Assembly (NCBI GenBank): GCA_010279815.1
Contig: QEOQ01000359.1
Span: 129,239 to 193,238 of the forward strand
Source of the DNA: Brachionus plicatilis
Taxonomy: Eukaryota > Rotifera > Eurotatoria > Ploima > Brachionidae
DNA length: 64,000 nt
Direction: 5' to 3'
The notes under the pieces were generated by a model. The model did not search any database. It saw only the letters and a list, made by a program, of their open reading frames with translations, and was not told the origin of the DNA. Below are positions 1 to 13,290 of the stretch, piece by piece. The position numbers were made by a program, and so were the translations under genes. Each line of letters starts with the position of its first letter. The first letter of the stretch is position 1.

Positions 1-3000
1 CGCACATGTGGTTCGGAAATCTTGTCACTCCAAAGTGGTGGGACGATCTGTGGCTGAATGAAGGCTTTGCTCGATTTGCGGAGCATGTTGGATCAGATGC
101 TGTTAAAAAACACTGGAGAATGGTAAATAATTACACAACATCTTGCCTTTTCAGATATTTAGAATTTATTTTTATCTATATTGAGAATATCATTTTTAAT
201 TTTGTGATAAGTAGCTACACTTTTTTTTTTAATTTTTTTTATCAAAAATTAAGATACAAAATGATTTTCTATCTTAATTTTTTTGATAAAAAAAATAAGA
301 TCATTTCAAAAACTTTATTTTTAAGAAATTTGATTAAACTAATTATAGTCTTAAAGAAGACCAAAGTTAAAATTAAATATTTCTAGATGGAGATTTTGTA
401 CTATACCTAAAAGAAAAACTTCAAAAAAATTTTTGAACCAAAATCAAAAGGAGATAAAATTTGTTAAAGATTTTAAGTAAATCGTCAGACTGTTTAAAAC
501 AATGATTTTTTTATAAATTTGAAAGAAATCCGCAGAATTATGCACAAAACTACATGAAAATTTATCGCTACGTTTTATATTTTAGTTAAAATTTAAAAAA
601 AAAAAAATAAGGTATTGTAAAATTCAAATACAAATTGAACAAAAATTCTTCAAAAAGTTGATAAAATATACTTAAAAAAATGCTGCAACCATTGCCTAAA
701 ATTAGATCATTATTTTCATTTTTTTAGTAAATTAAACCAAAAATCAATTTAAATCTTATTGATATTTTATTTTTTGTCTTACCGTATTCCCTCGTTGGAT
801 ATTGCAGCCTCAGAATCCGAAACACAACTTTGACGCAGGCAATAAACACCATCAATTTGTATTTGAATTTCACAATACCAATAATAATGATGTGCAAAAT
901 ATCTAAAATTTCTGAAAAAAATTGAAATTGAATTTCTGTTAAATTAGCTGAGTAAAGCAGACTTAGACAGTCAATGCAGCTTTGTAAGTTGCACCATGTT
1001 GTATTCACAAAACTAATATTGAACTTATTCAAATTTTTATCATTTTTTTCAGTTCTAAAGAAAAAGTAATTTTAAAGTCAAGGTAGAAACTAAATTTTTA
1101 ATTGTGCATTTGAAGTAAAAAAAATTTTGGTACAAAAAACAAAAAAAAAATATTAGAATTGCCAAAGCTTTAGTTCTGAAGGACCAAAACATGTTCTGTA
1201 AATTGTAGCAATTGATAGATCCTTTGTACCGCCAGAATACTGATTCTGCAAAATTAAGAAAATAGTTATTTTATGGTTGTTCCTAAAATCCGGAACCAGA
1301 ACATGGAACCCGGAACTAAATTCAAGTTAAAAATTATATGCTAATACTCGGAGCCGGAACCATCTTTTCTAAAACACGAAACCAGAAAAAGTTAAAAAAT
1401 ATATGATTTTAACAAAATTTTTTTTAATTATTAAATTTAAGATAATTTTTAATCTAATAAATAATAAAAGTAAATAATGCAAAAAAGAAAGGATGTGAGT
1501 TGAAAAAAAATTATTGTTTTTTTTTTTTGAAATTTTTAAAACCTGTGTGAGTTTTTGATTGCATCATTTAAAAAATTTCAGTATCGCTTTTATTTCAGTC
1601 ATCTTATAAAAATTATCACAAACCATTAATTTCATTAAATTTAAAATATCAATAAACTATTGACTATTGTAAATTATTTTTAAATCAGTCCCGGATTTTA
1701 GTATACAGTTCCGTTTGAAAAATGTTCCAGACTTTAGTATATAGTTCCGGGTTGCATGTTCCGGTTCCGGATTTTAGGGACAACCTTATTTTATTACAAA
1801 AAACAAAACTAAAATTTGAAAAACGCCAGAGCGCCAATTCGGACCGTGCAAAACATCTGATACATCCTCTGTACCACCACTTAAAGTCGAGTCATATTTT
1901 TTTAAAAATATCCATAATTCACAATTTTATGAATTTTGCAGATTAATTGCAGACTTTTGCATAATGAGTAAATTTGTGGTTCAAAGGATGCGTCAATGGC
2001 TGCAATTTACAGAACATGTTTTGGTCCTTCAGAACTTAAGCTTTGGGACTTTTAATATTTTGTTTTTGTTTTTTGTACCAAAATTCACAATGCCAAAAAA
2101 ATGTGTCTCTGCTTGTTAAATTTTTTTATTTTTTTAAATTCTAGTGATTTGACTTCACTTTTGAATGACTTTTGAACAGCTCTATGAATCTGAATTAGAC
2201 GAAATATTTTGTTAGGAAAATTACTGAACCAATTTATCTAAATAAAAATAAAAATTTAATTATTTCTATTTATTTCAAATAAAATTTCCAGTTATCATGT
2301 TAAACATGCTACTTTAAAATATTTTGACCAAAACAAATTTTCATAATTTTATTTTAAAGTATGACAGGTTATTTGATTTACTCCTGAACGTAATTCAATC
2401 AGATTCGACTGAAGAAACCAGAGCAGTCTCATCGGATGTAAATACTCCTGAAGAAATTGACGCAAACATAAATCCAACAATTACTTATGGAAAAGTAAAT
2501 TAAATTTTTTTTTTAAATTTTAATTTAGCATTAAAAATTTTTTATCAAGGGTTCAGCTATTGTAAAAATGTTATCCTATATTTTGGGCGATGACACTTTT
2601 AGAAACGGACTGAAAGTATAATTTAAAAAATTAAAAAGACATGAGGCATTAATAATTTCAATTAGAATTATTTTGAAACTTTTGAATATCAAAATGTAGA
2701 TCAATCTGATTTGTGGAGAATCATGAATGAAGTAACAATTATTTAAGTTTAAATAAATATGAAATAAAATATAATTTTTAATCAAGCAAATGAAATTGGA
2801 AAATAAATCACATGGAGTAGATCTTTTGCCAGTAATGACATCGTGGACAAAACAAAAGGGTCATCCCGTTGTTACTTTAAAACGAATAAATGATACACAC
2901 ATTTCCGTGAAGCAGAATAGATTTTTGACCGATTCCACTGTTTCCGGCTTAAGCGAGTATTTTAATAAAAACATTTGGTTTATTTTTTAAATGTAACTAT

Positions 3001-6000
3001 CAACCTTTAAGCACTTTCTGGCAAATTCCGCTTTCTTTTTCTATCGAAGAACTGGGATCAAGTGGTCAATCTTTAACAAAAAAGATCAATTCAACCAACT
3101 TATTTGACAAATTTTTGTGGATAAGCAATAAAACAGAAGAGAGTATTTTTCAATTTAAAAAATTTTATTAGAAAATTAAACTAAAATTAAATCAAGCAAT
3201 CATTAACCTTAATAAAACTTTGACTGATAGCAATTTTCTAATTGCCAATTTGGACATGGCAGTATTTTGCCGAATTAATTATGATGAAAAAGATTGGAAG
3301 ATTATAGCCGAACAATTGCTCACAAACACTCAAGTAATTACTTTTTAAATTTAATAAAAAAAAAACATAAAATTCATTCAAATTTTTTTTTAATCTAGGA
3401 ATTATCTGCACGAACTAGGGCTCAATTGATCAGCGATGTTTTCAGTCTTTCTCAAGCTTTGTACATTAGTCCCGAAATAGCTTTAAATCACATTCGATAT
3501 CTTGAAAACGAACTTGACTATTTACCATGGAGCGTATTCCTAGAAAGAGTTAAATATTTTACAGGCCAATTGGACTCAACTGAAATTTATATTCCTTTCA
3601 AAAAATATCTTCAAAAATTAGTAAAACCGTACTACCAAAAATTAGGATGGATTGATAATCCAGTGACAGATGATTGGAATGATAGGTTCTTTAAGAATTT
3701 AGTTATAATTTTTAGTATAGATGTATTCATATGTGTTTTTTGTACATTTCAATTTGGATTCTATATTTTTTAAAATAATACCAAGAAGTATTCTCAATTT
3801 TTTTTGCAAGCAAAATTTTACAAATTGTCTTAGTCTTAAAATTTTAAAAAGAATTTTTCACATATTTACTTGGTAATAATGCAGAAGAAGTCATCTATAC
3901 TAAAGTTGGTTTATTTTAAGCGGATCTGAATTTAATTAAAATATTTTATATTAATAATAGTAAGCTATTAAATTTAAAAAATTTCAAGAGATACGCTGAT
4001 TTTTCTGCCATATCATCTTCTTTTTCTTTTAAATTAGGGTTCATTTCTTCCATTTTAGAAAATTCAATCGATTTTTTTACTAAAATATTTAAGCCAAAGT
4101 TTGGTTGTAAAAGTTTAGACCAGGTTTTTTGTGACCAGTTTTTTGGTCACTAAAAAAAATTATTGATTACAAAGAAAAATTCCTGATCACAAAAAAAAAA
4201 TGCTGGTCACATAGAATAAATTTTATTTGATTTCTAAAATATTGTTAATAAAATATTAATCAATTTTGAAATAAATTTCAAGTAAATTTTTTTACAATAA
4301 CTTAATAACTAACAAGTTCAAAAATGTTACTTTACTTGATCCAAAATCGAAATTAAATTATTACGAAAAAAAATCACAAGAGATATCTGAGGCATCCAAA
4401 GATGAACAGATCGAAGAAAGAAAGTTTTAAGTGGGAAAAAAAATCCAGTTGATTGTGGTCGATTTTTTGAGGGCAAAAAAGGTCTGAAAATGCATCAGTC
4501 AAGAATTCATAAAAATAAATGATATTCATATTTTTTATTTTTTTTTTTAAATTCGGTCATTAAAATTTACACTTAAAGAATTCAAATGTTTATTAAGATT
4601 TTAATAATTAAAAATTCTGGTCACCATTTTTTTTCTTGGTCACAAAAAACCTGGTCATAAAATTTTATGACCAGAGTGGTCACCAAACCGGTACCGACTA
4701 CAGGTGAGACCCGTCAAAGTCAAAATTAAGAGGAACTTCATTATATTTAATAGAGTTAATTAAATTGAAAATTAAGTAATAGAAAAAATTATTTTTTATT
4801 TTTCTATTTTTAGAATTTATTTTTGGCTAATTAGCTAGTTAATGGTATTATTAAAAATCAAATTTAAAAATGAATTTTAAATCATTTTTAATTTTTGATT
4901 TTAATAAGAACTTCAAAAGAATATCTTTATTATATTATAACATTAAAAAGAATTTAACATCATACATTTAAGAACCATATTTCTTTCATACCTAAAATTT
5001 CTTAGATTTAAGATGTTTTCTAAAAGAAAGTACAGTAAATTTTTTCTTCTAAAAGCAACACTGAGAGCTCGAAAATTTTGATCTCGTTATAAAAAGAAAT
5101 CATAGAAATTAAACGCTTATATCTAAAAATTTAGTTTTTTTTCAGTTGGAAAAGTCAAGTACAAGTCAAAATTCATCAAAAATCAAAACATAATTATTTT
5201 TTTTCATTATTTGTGCCAAGCTAGGGATCCTTCAGATTAAAAAAATCAAAAAATCTAGAGAAATAAAATAAATTAAAATTTTAAGTAAAATAAGCTAAAT
5301 ATATAATAAAATAAGATTAAAATAGAAAAATTGAAAAATTAATGACATGTTCTACAAGATTTTGTAGTTAAGAGTTCGGAAAAGATCCGTATAGTTTTAT
5401 ATAAAAAATTTCTCAAGATGATTTTTTAATAAATTTTTGAATTTATTGAATTAATCATAGAATTTTGGAATTTTATTTGTTTTTATTAGTCTTGTCTTGA
5501 TTTTTACTTGAATACTCGAAAAATGTTTGAAATTTTCTGGAATTCATTTCTGATTTAATTTACAACCATTGACTTTAAGAAATCGTTTATAGAATCTGTT
5601 CAAATTTTACCTAAGAGATTTGCAGGCATCTTGATTAGATATTGGCTCTATATTTGCTAATTGATTTAAATATTATAAAATTTTAGAAAGACATTATGAT
5701 TATAAAATATAATTTAAAAAAACCAAATCAAGTTCATCAGTGTCGAAAATTTTATATACAAGACGATTTTTCTTTAAAAAAATTTCCTAACAAAATATTA
5801 TTTTAAAATTTAAAAAAATTTTAAACAATTTTAAAACAGATCTGCATAGAATAAAATTCTTGTTTAATCATTGAAAATTTTTTATTAAAAATTTTTTTTA
5901 TAGAGTAGTAAGAAATAGATTGGTAGAATTTGCATGTCAAGTTGAACTAGCTGATTGTTTGAGCCAGGCTCGATCCATTTACAATGATTTCATCGATTCT

Positions 6001-9000
6001 GGAATTCAAATTAAGTAAAAAAAAATTAAATAAACTTTCCAGATTATTTTAAAATATAAACCTTTAGTGTGCCATCATTTTTATACAGAGTAGCGTTTTG
6101 CTCCTCAATAGAACAAGGAAACGATGCTGATTTTGAAAAATTATTTGAAAAAATAAAAAATACTGACAGTAATTTAAAATCATCCATGCTATATGGCTTG
6201 TCGTGCAGCAAATCAACAGCTAATTTAAATAAATACTTAAATGACCAAATGAGCTCCAATTCAGTAATATCTGCTATTCGAAATGTGCTATCCAAGCCAT
6301 CTGGCGTATATGTGGCGTGGAACTTTTTCAAGCAAAATTGGGAAAACATTTACAAGTTAGTTGGAATAATTAAATTAAAAAAATATTAAACTATCCTTGT
6401 AATAGAGATGGCTCGGGTATTTCAGGAATTGTTTCAGATTTGGTCAAAAAACTCAAAACACAAAGCGACTTGAATGATGTAAATTTATACAATGTCAAAA
6501 TTTAATTAAAACAAAATGTTCTCTTTAGATAGAATCATTTTTTAGTGACAAAAATTTAACCCAGGGAGACAGAGAAAGCTTGAACGTAGCTAAAAATCAA
6601 TTACTGTCAAACATCAAGTGGTATAGCCAAGAGTTTAACTCTATTAAAAATTGGACATCAGGATTAAATATTGGTAAAATTAGGCAATTTAAGTTTTATT
6701 AAAATTAATTGAAATTTTTTGTCAGGAAATCAAGTAAACTATCGTTTGCCGACTAATTTGATACCGAACTCTTATGATATAAAAATACAACCTTACATTG
6801 GAGATTCGTGGAAAGACAAAGCGTTCACTTTTGATGGAGCGATAAGCATTAACTTTACATGCGCTGAACCAACCAGAAAAATTATTTTCCATGCAATCGA
6901 TCTGGATTTGGACACTGATACTTTTACAATTGAATCAACAGATGACAATGAAATAGAAAAAATGTTCACCGAGGACAAAATAACCAATTTTATTGAGCTT
7001 AATTTGAAAAAAGATTGCCAAAAAGGTTCTGATTATGTTTTGAAAATGAATTATACAGGCTCGATAATCAAAAATTTGTATGGCTTTTACAGAAGTTCGT
7101 ACAAAAATGAATTGGATGAAACAGAATAGTAATTTTTATTTAATATTTATTAAAAGTTTAAAAAAATGTTTGCTAAAAAATAAGTTTGGCTACGACTCAT
7201 TTTCAACCAACAGATGCCAGAAGAGCGTAATTTTATAAAAATAAAATCAAAAAAGTTATTGGAAAATTTTTGCTTTAAGCTTTCCATGTTTTGACGAACC
7301 GGCACTTAAAGCTTCCTTTAAATTGACAATTATGAGACACAAAAATTTCTCAAGTTCTATATTCAATACTCCATTAACTAAGTCGAGTCCTAATGGAGAT
7401 TGGTTTGAAGACGAGTTTGCAGAAACGCCAAAAATGTCCACATATTTAGTTGCTTTTGTGGTTTCTAACTTTAAAAAAATTACAAATCAAACATCAAAAG
7501 GCATTGAAGTAGAAGTTTTTGGAAGGCCTGAAAAAATTGAAAATGGCGAAGGAGACTTTTCACTCAGAGAATCACAATTAATTTTGGATTTTTTTGAAAA
7601 TTATTTTAATCTTCCCTACCCTTTGGCTAAATCAAGTTAGTTTTATCATTTTTTTAGTTTTGGAAATTTTAGCAAAAAATGCCATTCTTTCTTGATAAAA
7701 GTTAACTTTGGTACAAAATCTGTTTTTTTTTTAAATAAGTTAAATCTTTTTTTTCGATTGTTTTCTTTTGTCAATGATGCTCTGCAAGTTGTTTTAGTAA
7801 TCTGAAAAAAGTTAGGGTTACATGTTTATGTACATTTTAAAAGTCTTAAAAAAATCAAGTTTTGGGTGAAAGTTCAATTCATAGAATTATTTTAGAGATT
7901 TTTTAATGAAAAAAATAAAAGAAAAAATTACTCATAGAAAATATATAAAATTTTTTTCAAAGCAATAATCTTTTTTAATTTTTAATAGCTAATAAATTGA
8001 TAGAATATTTAAAATTTTCCAAATATCCACTAAAAATGAAAATTGTAATTGAGAAAAATTAATTTCAGCACTAACTTCTTTTTAGCTCTATTAATTATGA
8101 TAGTCTATTTTCTTGCCAATTAATTTAATTTTTGTTTTAAAAACAACTTTTGATTAAAAAAATTAAATCAAATTTTTTGCTCTTTTTAAAACATTACTTT
8201 TTATAGTTGTTACACATTTTCTATGAAAAAAATCTCTATGAGTATTTTTCTATCAAATATTTTTATTTAAAATGTATTTCTTTGATTTTTGTCTTATTTT
8301 ATGAATTTTTCTTTGAATTGATGCATTATCGTACTTTTGACATTTAAAATTACCGTATCCCTAAGCTATTAAATTGCTTCCTAATATCTTGAGAGAATCC
8401 TATCTTTCTAGTTTGGTAACAAATTTGATGCTTTATTTAACTATATTTTAAATAATTTATTTAGTTATTTAATTTTGAAGATGAAGACAAAGAAAAGCAA
8501 AATTAATAGTTATAGATTTTTTGTCAATTTTACAGCTTTATGAAAATTTTTGTTTAAGTATTTAAATATAATATATTAGATTTTTAACTTTAAAATTTTT
8601 ATAATTAATTTTTTGAACTTAGACTTTAAAAAAAGCGATCATTAAATATTTATTCCCAGTAAATTTTTTATGAAGAATTTTTTTTTTTAAATTGTATCAT
8701 TCAAATTTAATCTCTGTAAAATCTCAAAATATTTAAAAACTAGAAAAACAAATAAAAAATCATGGAAACAGAATTTAGACAAAACATTAGAGTATCAGTT
8801 GACTCAATTTTTAAAATCTTTATTAAAGAAAAATTAAAAAAATTATTTATTTTTTGCTAAAAATCATAATAAAGAAAATAATTCAAATTTTTCTTTCAAG
8901 GTCAAATCGGTGTTCCTGATTTTAATGCCGGTGGTAAGTAAATTTTTTTTTATTTAACATCAAATTTATAAATCTGGCTGTGTTAAGCTATGGAAAACTG

Positions 9001-12000
9001 GGGTGCCGTTATATACCGTGAGACAGCTCTATTTTACAATCCAAAGACGGATGCACTTGTTAATAAACAAAGGGTTTCATCTGTTGTTTCTCATGAACTT
9101 GCTCATCAATGGGTTATTTGAAGATAAAAATTTTATTAATTAATTAATTTTATTTTCTTAAAATAGTTTGGAAATTTAGTTACACCAGACTGGTGGAATG
9201 ATATTTGGCTAAACGAAGGTTTTGCATCATGGGTAGAATATCTTGGTGTCAATTATACACATCCCGAATGGAATTTCGTAATTATTCTAAATTAAATAGA
9301 TTCAACAATTTTTGACAATTTAATAAAAAAAGCTGGATTTGTTTTATGTGCAAAAGTTGAAAGTAATGGAACTGGACAGTCTTGAATCGAGTCATTCTGT
9401 TAGCTTTGATGTAAATGACCCTGGTGAAATAAATTCTCTCTTTGACAAAATTTCTTATGACAAAGTAAAAAATGAATTGAGATTTTGAAGTTTTTTTTTT
9501 AATATTTTATTCATAGGGATCGAGTATTATTAGAATGATGAATGCTTTTTTGACTGAAAAAACATTTAGAAGTGGTGTTTCTGTAAAATTATAAATTAGA
9601 AAAAATATTTCATCTCAAATATTAATTTTTCTAGGATTATTTGAAAGATTTTGCTTACAAAAACGCAAAACAAGATGATCTATGGCAATACTTGACAAAC
9701 CAATCTTATGTTGATGGAAGTCTAGATAAAAATTTGAATGTTAAAGATATTATGGATACTTGGACCCTGAAGAAAGGCTATCCATATGTTATGGTTGAGA
9801 GAAAATACGCAGAAAAAGAAATGGTCTTGACTCAAAAATGGTTTTTGTTAAATCCTGCTAGCAAAATCAAGGATACAGAAGAGTACAATAATTACAAATG
9901 GTATATTCCTTTTACTTTCACGAGTCAAGAGGACCCAATATTTGATTTTGAAAAAAAACCAACTTGGTTGGAACCCGATCAAAAAGAAGGTATATTTTTT
10001 TTGTATAAATAAAAAAAAATTTTTAATTTTTTTAAACAAATTTTATTTAAGTAAAAATATCGACACAAAATATTGATGATGAATCTTGGGTTATTGGTAA
10101 CTTGAAGCATTCAGCATTCATGAGAGTCAATTATGATCAGGACAATTGGGATTTATTAATTGAGCAGCTCAATACAAATCATACAGTTATTGATCCCATA
10201 AACAGAGCAACTCTTCTTGATGATTCTTTTAACTTAGGAAGAGCAGAAATAATCGATCAGCTTTTATTTTTAAGAATAACACAATATTTAGCGAATGAAA
10301 AAGAAAATTTACCATTTGTTCCAGCTTTTATAGGCCTTGATTACATTGGAAATATGATAGCAAATGATTATTTTGCTTACAGCGATTACAAAGTAATTAT
10401 TTGATTATTTTAATCAAAATTTTAATATTTTTTTATTTTTCAGAATTATATAATTAATTTAATGAACAGCACTTATCAGAGTCTAGGATGGGATGATGTA
10501 TCAGACGATTTAATGTAATGATGTTTTATCATATTTTATTTTTTTTTATTGTTACAGTGGTTATGATATTTTTATTCATTGTTTTTGATACAAAAATTAA
10601 AATTATGCCACTAAATTTAAGGGCTTTATATCCCTTAAATTTAAAAAACAAATAATATTTATTAAACCAAAAAAAAGCAATAAACGAGAAGCTAATTAAG
10701 AAATAGAGTAAAAAAATAAAGCCAAAAAGAAAGTTAAAAAAGTTCTCAAGCAAAAATTAATTAACGAAATAGGTGAAGAAAGACTTAAGTAATTTATCAA
10801 TTTTATTATAAAGTGATTCATATCTTTTTAAAGACTATCTTTATTCTTTTTATTGAATTGATAAAAAAAATCTTTTGAATAGCAATTAGAAGATTATTAG
10901 ATGAATACAATTTTTTTGGTTGATTATTACATTTGTGGAGATTTAAAAAAATTTAATTATTGAAATCTTTTAAGTATTTTTATATTTATTTTCAAAAAAG
11001 AACATAAAAAATAACTCTCTTCTAACTTTAATATTTTTTTCTGTTTGTCTTAAATTTTTAATTCTTTTATTGTATTTTTTTTTTAAATATGAACTAAAAA
11101 TATTTGGCTGAAAGGAAGGACTAAGATCCATTCCAAACTGCCAGGGTATAACCCGAACTATATTTTTAATAATAATAAAAATATTTATTTTCATCTTCTA
11201 GATCGAAATTTTTATTCTAAAAAAATCAAGATCACAAAAATTAAATTGAAAATTTATCAAAAATGTTAAGCGCGCATTTTATGCGTTGATTTACACTTTA
11301 AAAATATTTTTGACAAATTTTATTTTATGTGTTGTTATTTTAGTTTCACTTTTTTATTTGTTTTTGATCCTCACCGATTTCCTCTTTTACAAAATTCTGC
11401 GTAAATTTAAAGGACCATAAAAATTTTAAATTTACCGGTAATTTTTTTTAAATGTTTCGGTCAAAATTCAAGTTAAAAAAAAATTAATTTTTTTAATTTT
11501 TTTATTTTTTGATAGTCAATATTATTATTTTAAATATTTATAGCAAATTGTTTTTCCGAAAAAATCACAGAATTTAAAAATTTTTTGAAAAATTACTCAA
11601 AAAGATGCTCTTTTCATTTCTCTTCAATTTAAGAAAAAAATTTTAAAAAAAGTACAGCTCTAGAAAATCTTTTCGAATAAGGAATTTTTACATTATTTTA
11701 TGAGTTAGAGCTTTGACAATAATTCTTGGCCAAAAACTGTAAGAATTGACAAACATTAACACGAGAAGACCCTTGAATTTTTTTATTTAATTAAGCTCCA
11801 TGGAAAATTCAATTTATTAATTAAATACAAGTTAAAAAAATATGAAGCTATTTGCCAAAAATTTTACATTTTTCAAACATTTTACTATTAAAATTTTTAA
11901 TTTTAAATATTCATCGCATTGATTTAAGTGACACATTGAATGTATCTAATTTACAGAACCAATTTTAGTCTTTGAAGAAAAAAGTTATAAAGCTATTTTA

Positions 12001-12827
12001 AAATTCAAAATTTTTGGTCAAAATTATTTGTTTGTTAAAGAATGTATTTTAATTTATTAATATTTTTCAAATTTTTTTTCAAGTGATTTGCAAATTTCGA
12101 CATTACAGTTGATGTGTAGTTTCGGGTTCGAAGATTGCATTACTGAAGCCCGATCTCGTTTTGATGATTGGATCAATAACGACATTGCGTAATTAGATTT
12201 TTAATTATTAAATAAATTTTTTATTTAAACTTTATCTCTTTTAGACTTCCGAGTAATTTTAAAATTTTAATCTATTCGACAGTGGTCAAGTATGGAGATG
12301 AAGAAACTTGGCTGAATTTGTATCAAAAAGCAATAGGTATTTCTGATAACACAGAAAAACTAAGAATTTTCAGAGGCCTAGCTTCGTCAAGAGAAGCTTC
12401 TTTGCTATCAATGTAAATTAATTTTTGTTTTGAATTCCAAAAGAATAAAATTTTTTTTAGAATATTGAATTCAGCATCAGATAAGAACATCATAAGATCT
12501 CAAGATGAAACATCTGTGATTTCTTATGTGGCGGGCAGTCCTCTAGGCAGAAAACTAGCCTTTGATCATTTGGAAGATAATTGGGATGAGCTTTTCGAAC
12601 GTCATGGTGACGTTTCATTTACACTTTCAAGCTTGATTGACTCGGTCACAAAATATTTGAACACAAATTCCTACTTGCTCAGATTAGTAAACTTTGCAGA
12701 ACGAAACTCTAATTTGGGTGTTACTAAAAAAGCCTTCGAGCAAGCGATCGAGAATGTACAATTCAATACAAGATGGACCATGAAAAATCTAAATTCAATT
12801 AAAGAATGGTTGAATTCGAATCTTTAA
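1..12827 (+). CDS. Tandem M1-family zinc aminopeptidase (aminopeptidase N-like), 5' end outside window
   Basis: M1 metallopeptidases remove N-terminal residues from peptides, usually at the cell surface. Exons read here: 1-122, 2360-2494, 2550-2615, 2666-2731, 2787-2956, 3012-3142, 3197-3333, 3399-3685, 5904-6014, 6068-6355, 6406-6478, 6529-6673, 6726-7128, 7185-7226, 7280-7635, 8901-8933, 8988-9112, 9167-9277, 9333-9464, 9517-9582, 9635-9989, 10052-10392, 10444-10514, 12084-12188, 12245-12412, 12461-12827. All have GT-AG borders and join in one frame (about 1467 residues). Unit 1 starts inside the window edge: the last His of HExxH, then [11 protein letters not shown] and the third zinc ligand in NEGFA, then the catalytic Tyr in TITYGKGS, then the helical C-terminal domain. 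Unit 2 begins at [13 protein letters not shown] (6735) with no stop between units, and carries DARRAFPCFDEP, GAMENWG, HELAHQW, NEGFA and ISYDKGS, so it looks catalytically complete. No C-terminal membrane anchor. AATAAA lies at 12881. The N-terminus and any signal anchor are out of view. Confidence 0.93.
728..900. repeat. Foldback-family fragment sharing sequence with 53030-53260
   Basis: The stretch resembles 53030-53260: both have AATCAATTTAAATCT near one end and TTCACAATACCAAT near the other. Inside it, TA followed by CCGTATTCCCTCGTT at 780-796 matches the terminal repeat of the foldback at 42304-42463. No matching opposite end is visible here, so this is a partial copy. Confidence 0.5.
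1126..2086. mobile_element. Outer foldback element with ~110-bp inverted arms
   Basis: The left arm (about 1126-1236) and right arm (about 1976-2086) are imperfect inverted copies; for example CTGAAGGACCAAAACATGTT on the left and AACATGTTTTGGTCCTTCAG on the right. No coding capacity is visible. A second MITE (1276-1785) lies inside it, so this element is older. Confidence 0.7.
1276..1785. mobile_element. MITE, GGTTGT-family, copy 1 (9-bp target duplication)
   Basis: The ends are GGTTGTTCCTAAAATCCGG on the left and the reverse complement CCGGATTTTAGGGACAACC on the right. TTATTTTAT directly flanks both sides, a 9-bp target duplication typical of Mutator-like elements. About 510 bp, with repeated GGAACC/GGTTCC motifs near the ends and no ORF of note. 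Confidence 0.8.
3686..5903 (+). other. Long aminopeptidase intron with an inverted-repeat transposon and LINE-tail fragment
   Basis: No coding exon is seen. It holds the terminal-inverted-repeat element near 4118-4655 and, at about 5195-5330, a minus-oriented copy of the LINE 3' tail family (GGATCCTTCAGATTAAAAAA), described at 40848-41240. Confidence 0.7.
4118..4655. mobile_element. Decayed DNA transposon with GACCAGG inverted repeats and a C2H2 remnant
   Basis: GACCAGGTTTTTTGTGACCA at the left end faces its exact reverse complement near 4636-4655; weaker similarity continues outwards to about 4093 and 4690. Inside, around 4458-4521 on the plus strand, a short frame reads [20 protein letters not shown] and then a stop, which resembles a C2H2 zinc finger that has lost its first cysteine spacing. 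The rest is AT-rich noise. It sits in an aminopeptidase intron. Confidence 0.6.
7636..8900 (+). other. Long intron within aminopeptidase unit 2
   Basis: This 1.27 kb intron lies between the KS and [11 protein letters not shown] codons. It is AT-rich; I see no exon, inverted repeat or transposon remnant in it. Confidence 0.7.
10515..12083 (+). other. Long intron within aminopeptidase unit 2 (helical domain)
   Basis: This 1.57 kb intron joins SDDL(at) to (t)[18 protein letters not shown] in phase 2, so no missing exon is required. No recognisable element inside. Confidence 0.7.
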
Positions 12828-13290
12828 CTTAACAATTTAAGCTAGATCAAAGACTATTTTAATTAATAAGTAATAATTTTAATAAATTAAATAAATTATT
12901 TTAAAATTATTTACAGTCTTTTTTTCGGTCTGTTCTGGGTTTTCATCAAAGATTAAGATCAGACTTGTATAAAAGCCAGAAAAAAAAAACAATTTTAAAG
13001 ACTTTTCAAAGTCAAGTCATTTTTCTCGACTTGAAATTTATTTTTCTTAAAAATGACTTAAAAATCAAGTCATTTTTCAAATTTTTACCGTCATGATCAT
13101 GATCGCATCCCCAACCATTTTTAAGTCAAAATCTTTGAACTGACTTTTTTCCAAAAAAAAATTTAAATTTACTAAATTTTTAGTTGGATATTTTTAAACT
13201 AGAGATTATTTGATTTAGCATACTTTTTCCTTAAAAATATACAATCTTTTAAAAATAATTATTCTTTCTTGTTTCATTTTTTATCATATT
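12828..13290. other. Intergenic, 3' flank of the aminopeptidase gene
   Basis: It holds the polyadenylation signal AATAAA at 12881 and AT-rich sequence. No gene or repeat is recognised. Confidence 0.6.

Larger units (their letters stand above)
123..2359 (+). other. Long first visible intron carrying nested inverted-repeat elements
   Basis: This 2.2 kb intron of the aminopeptidase gene has no coding exon that I can fit. It contains half of a foldback family near 728-900, an outer inverted repeat (about 1126-1236 against 1976-2086) and an inner MITE with a 9-bp target duplication (1276-1785). Confidence 0.8.

Noticed and set aside
2031..2113. Possible extra exon in the first aminopeptidase intron
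   Set aside because: WRM joins in phase directly to YDRLF at 2360 and the corresponding junction exists in unit 2, so no exon is missing.
10529..11194. Two 74-aa frames (-) in an aminopeptidase intron
   Set aside because: Phe/Ile/Lys-rich random frames in AT-rich intron sequence.
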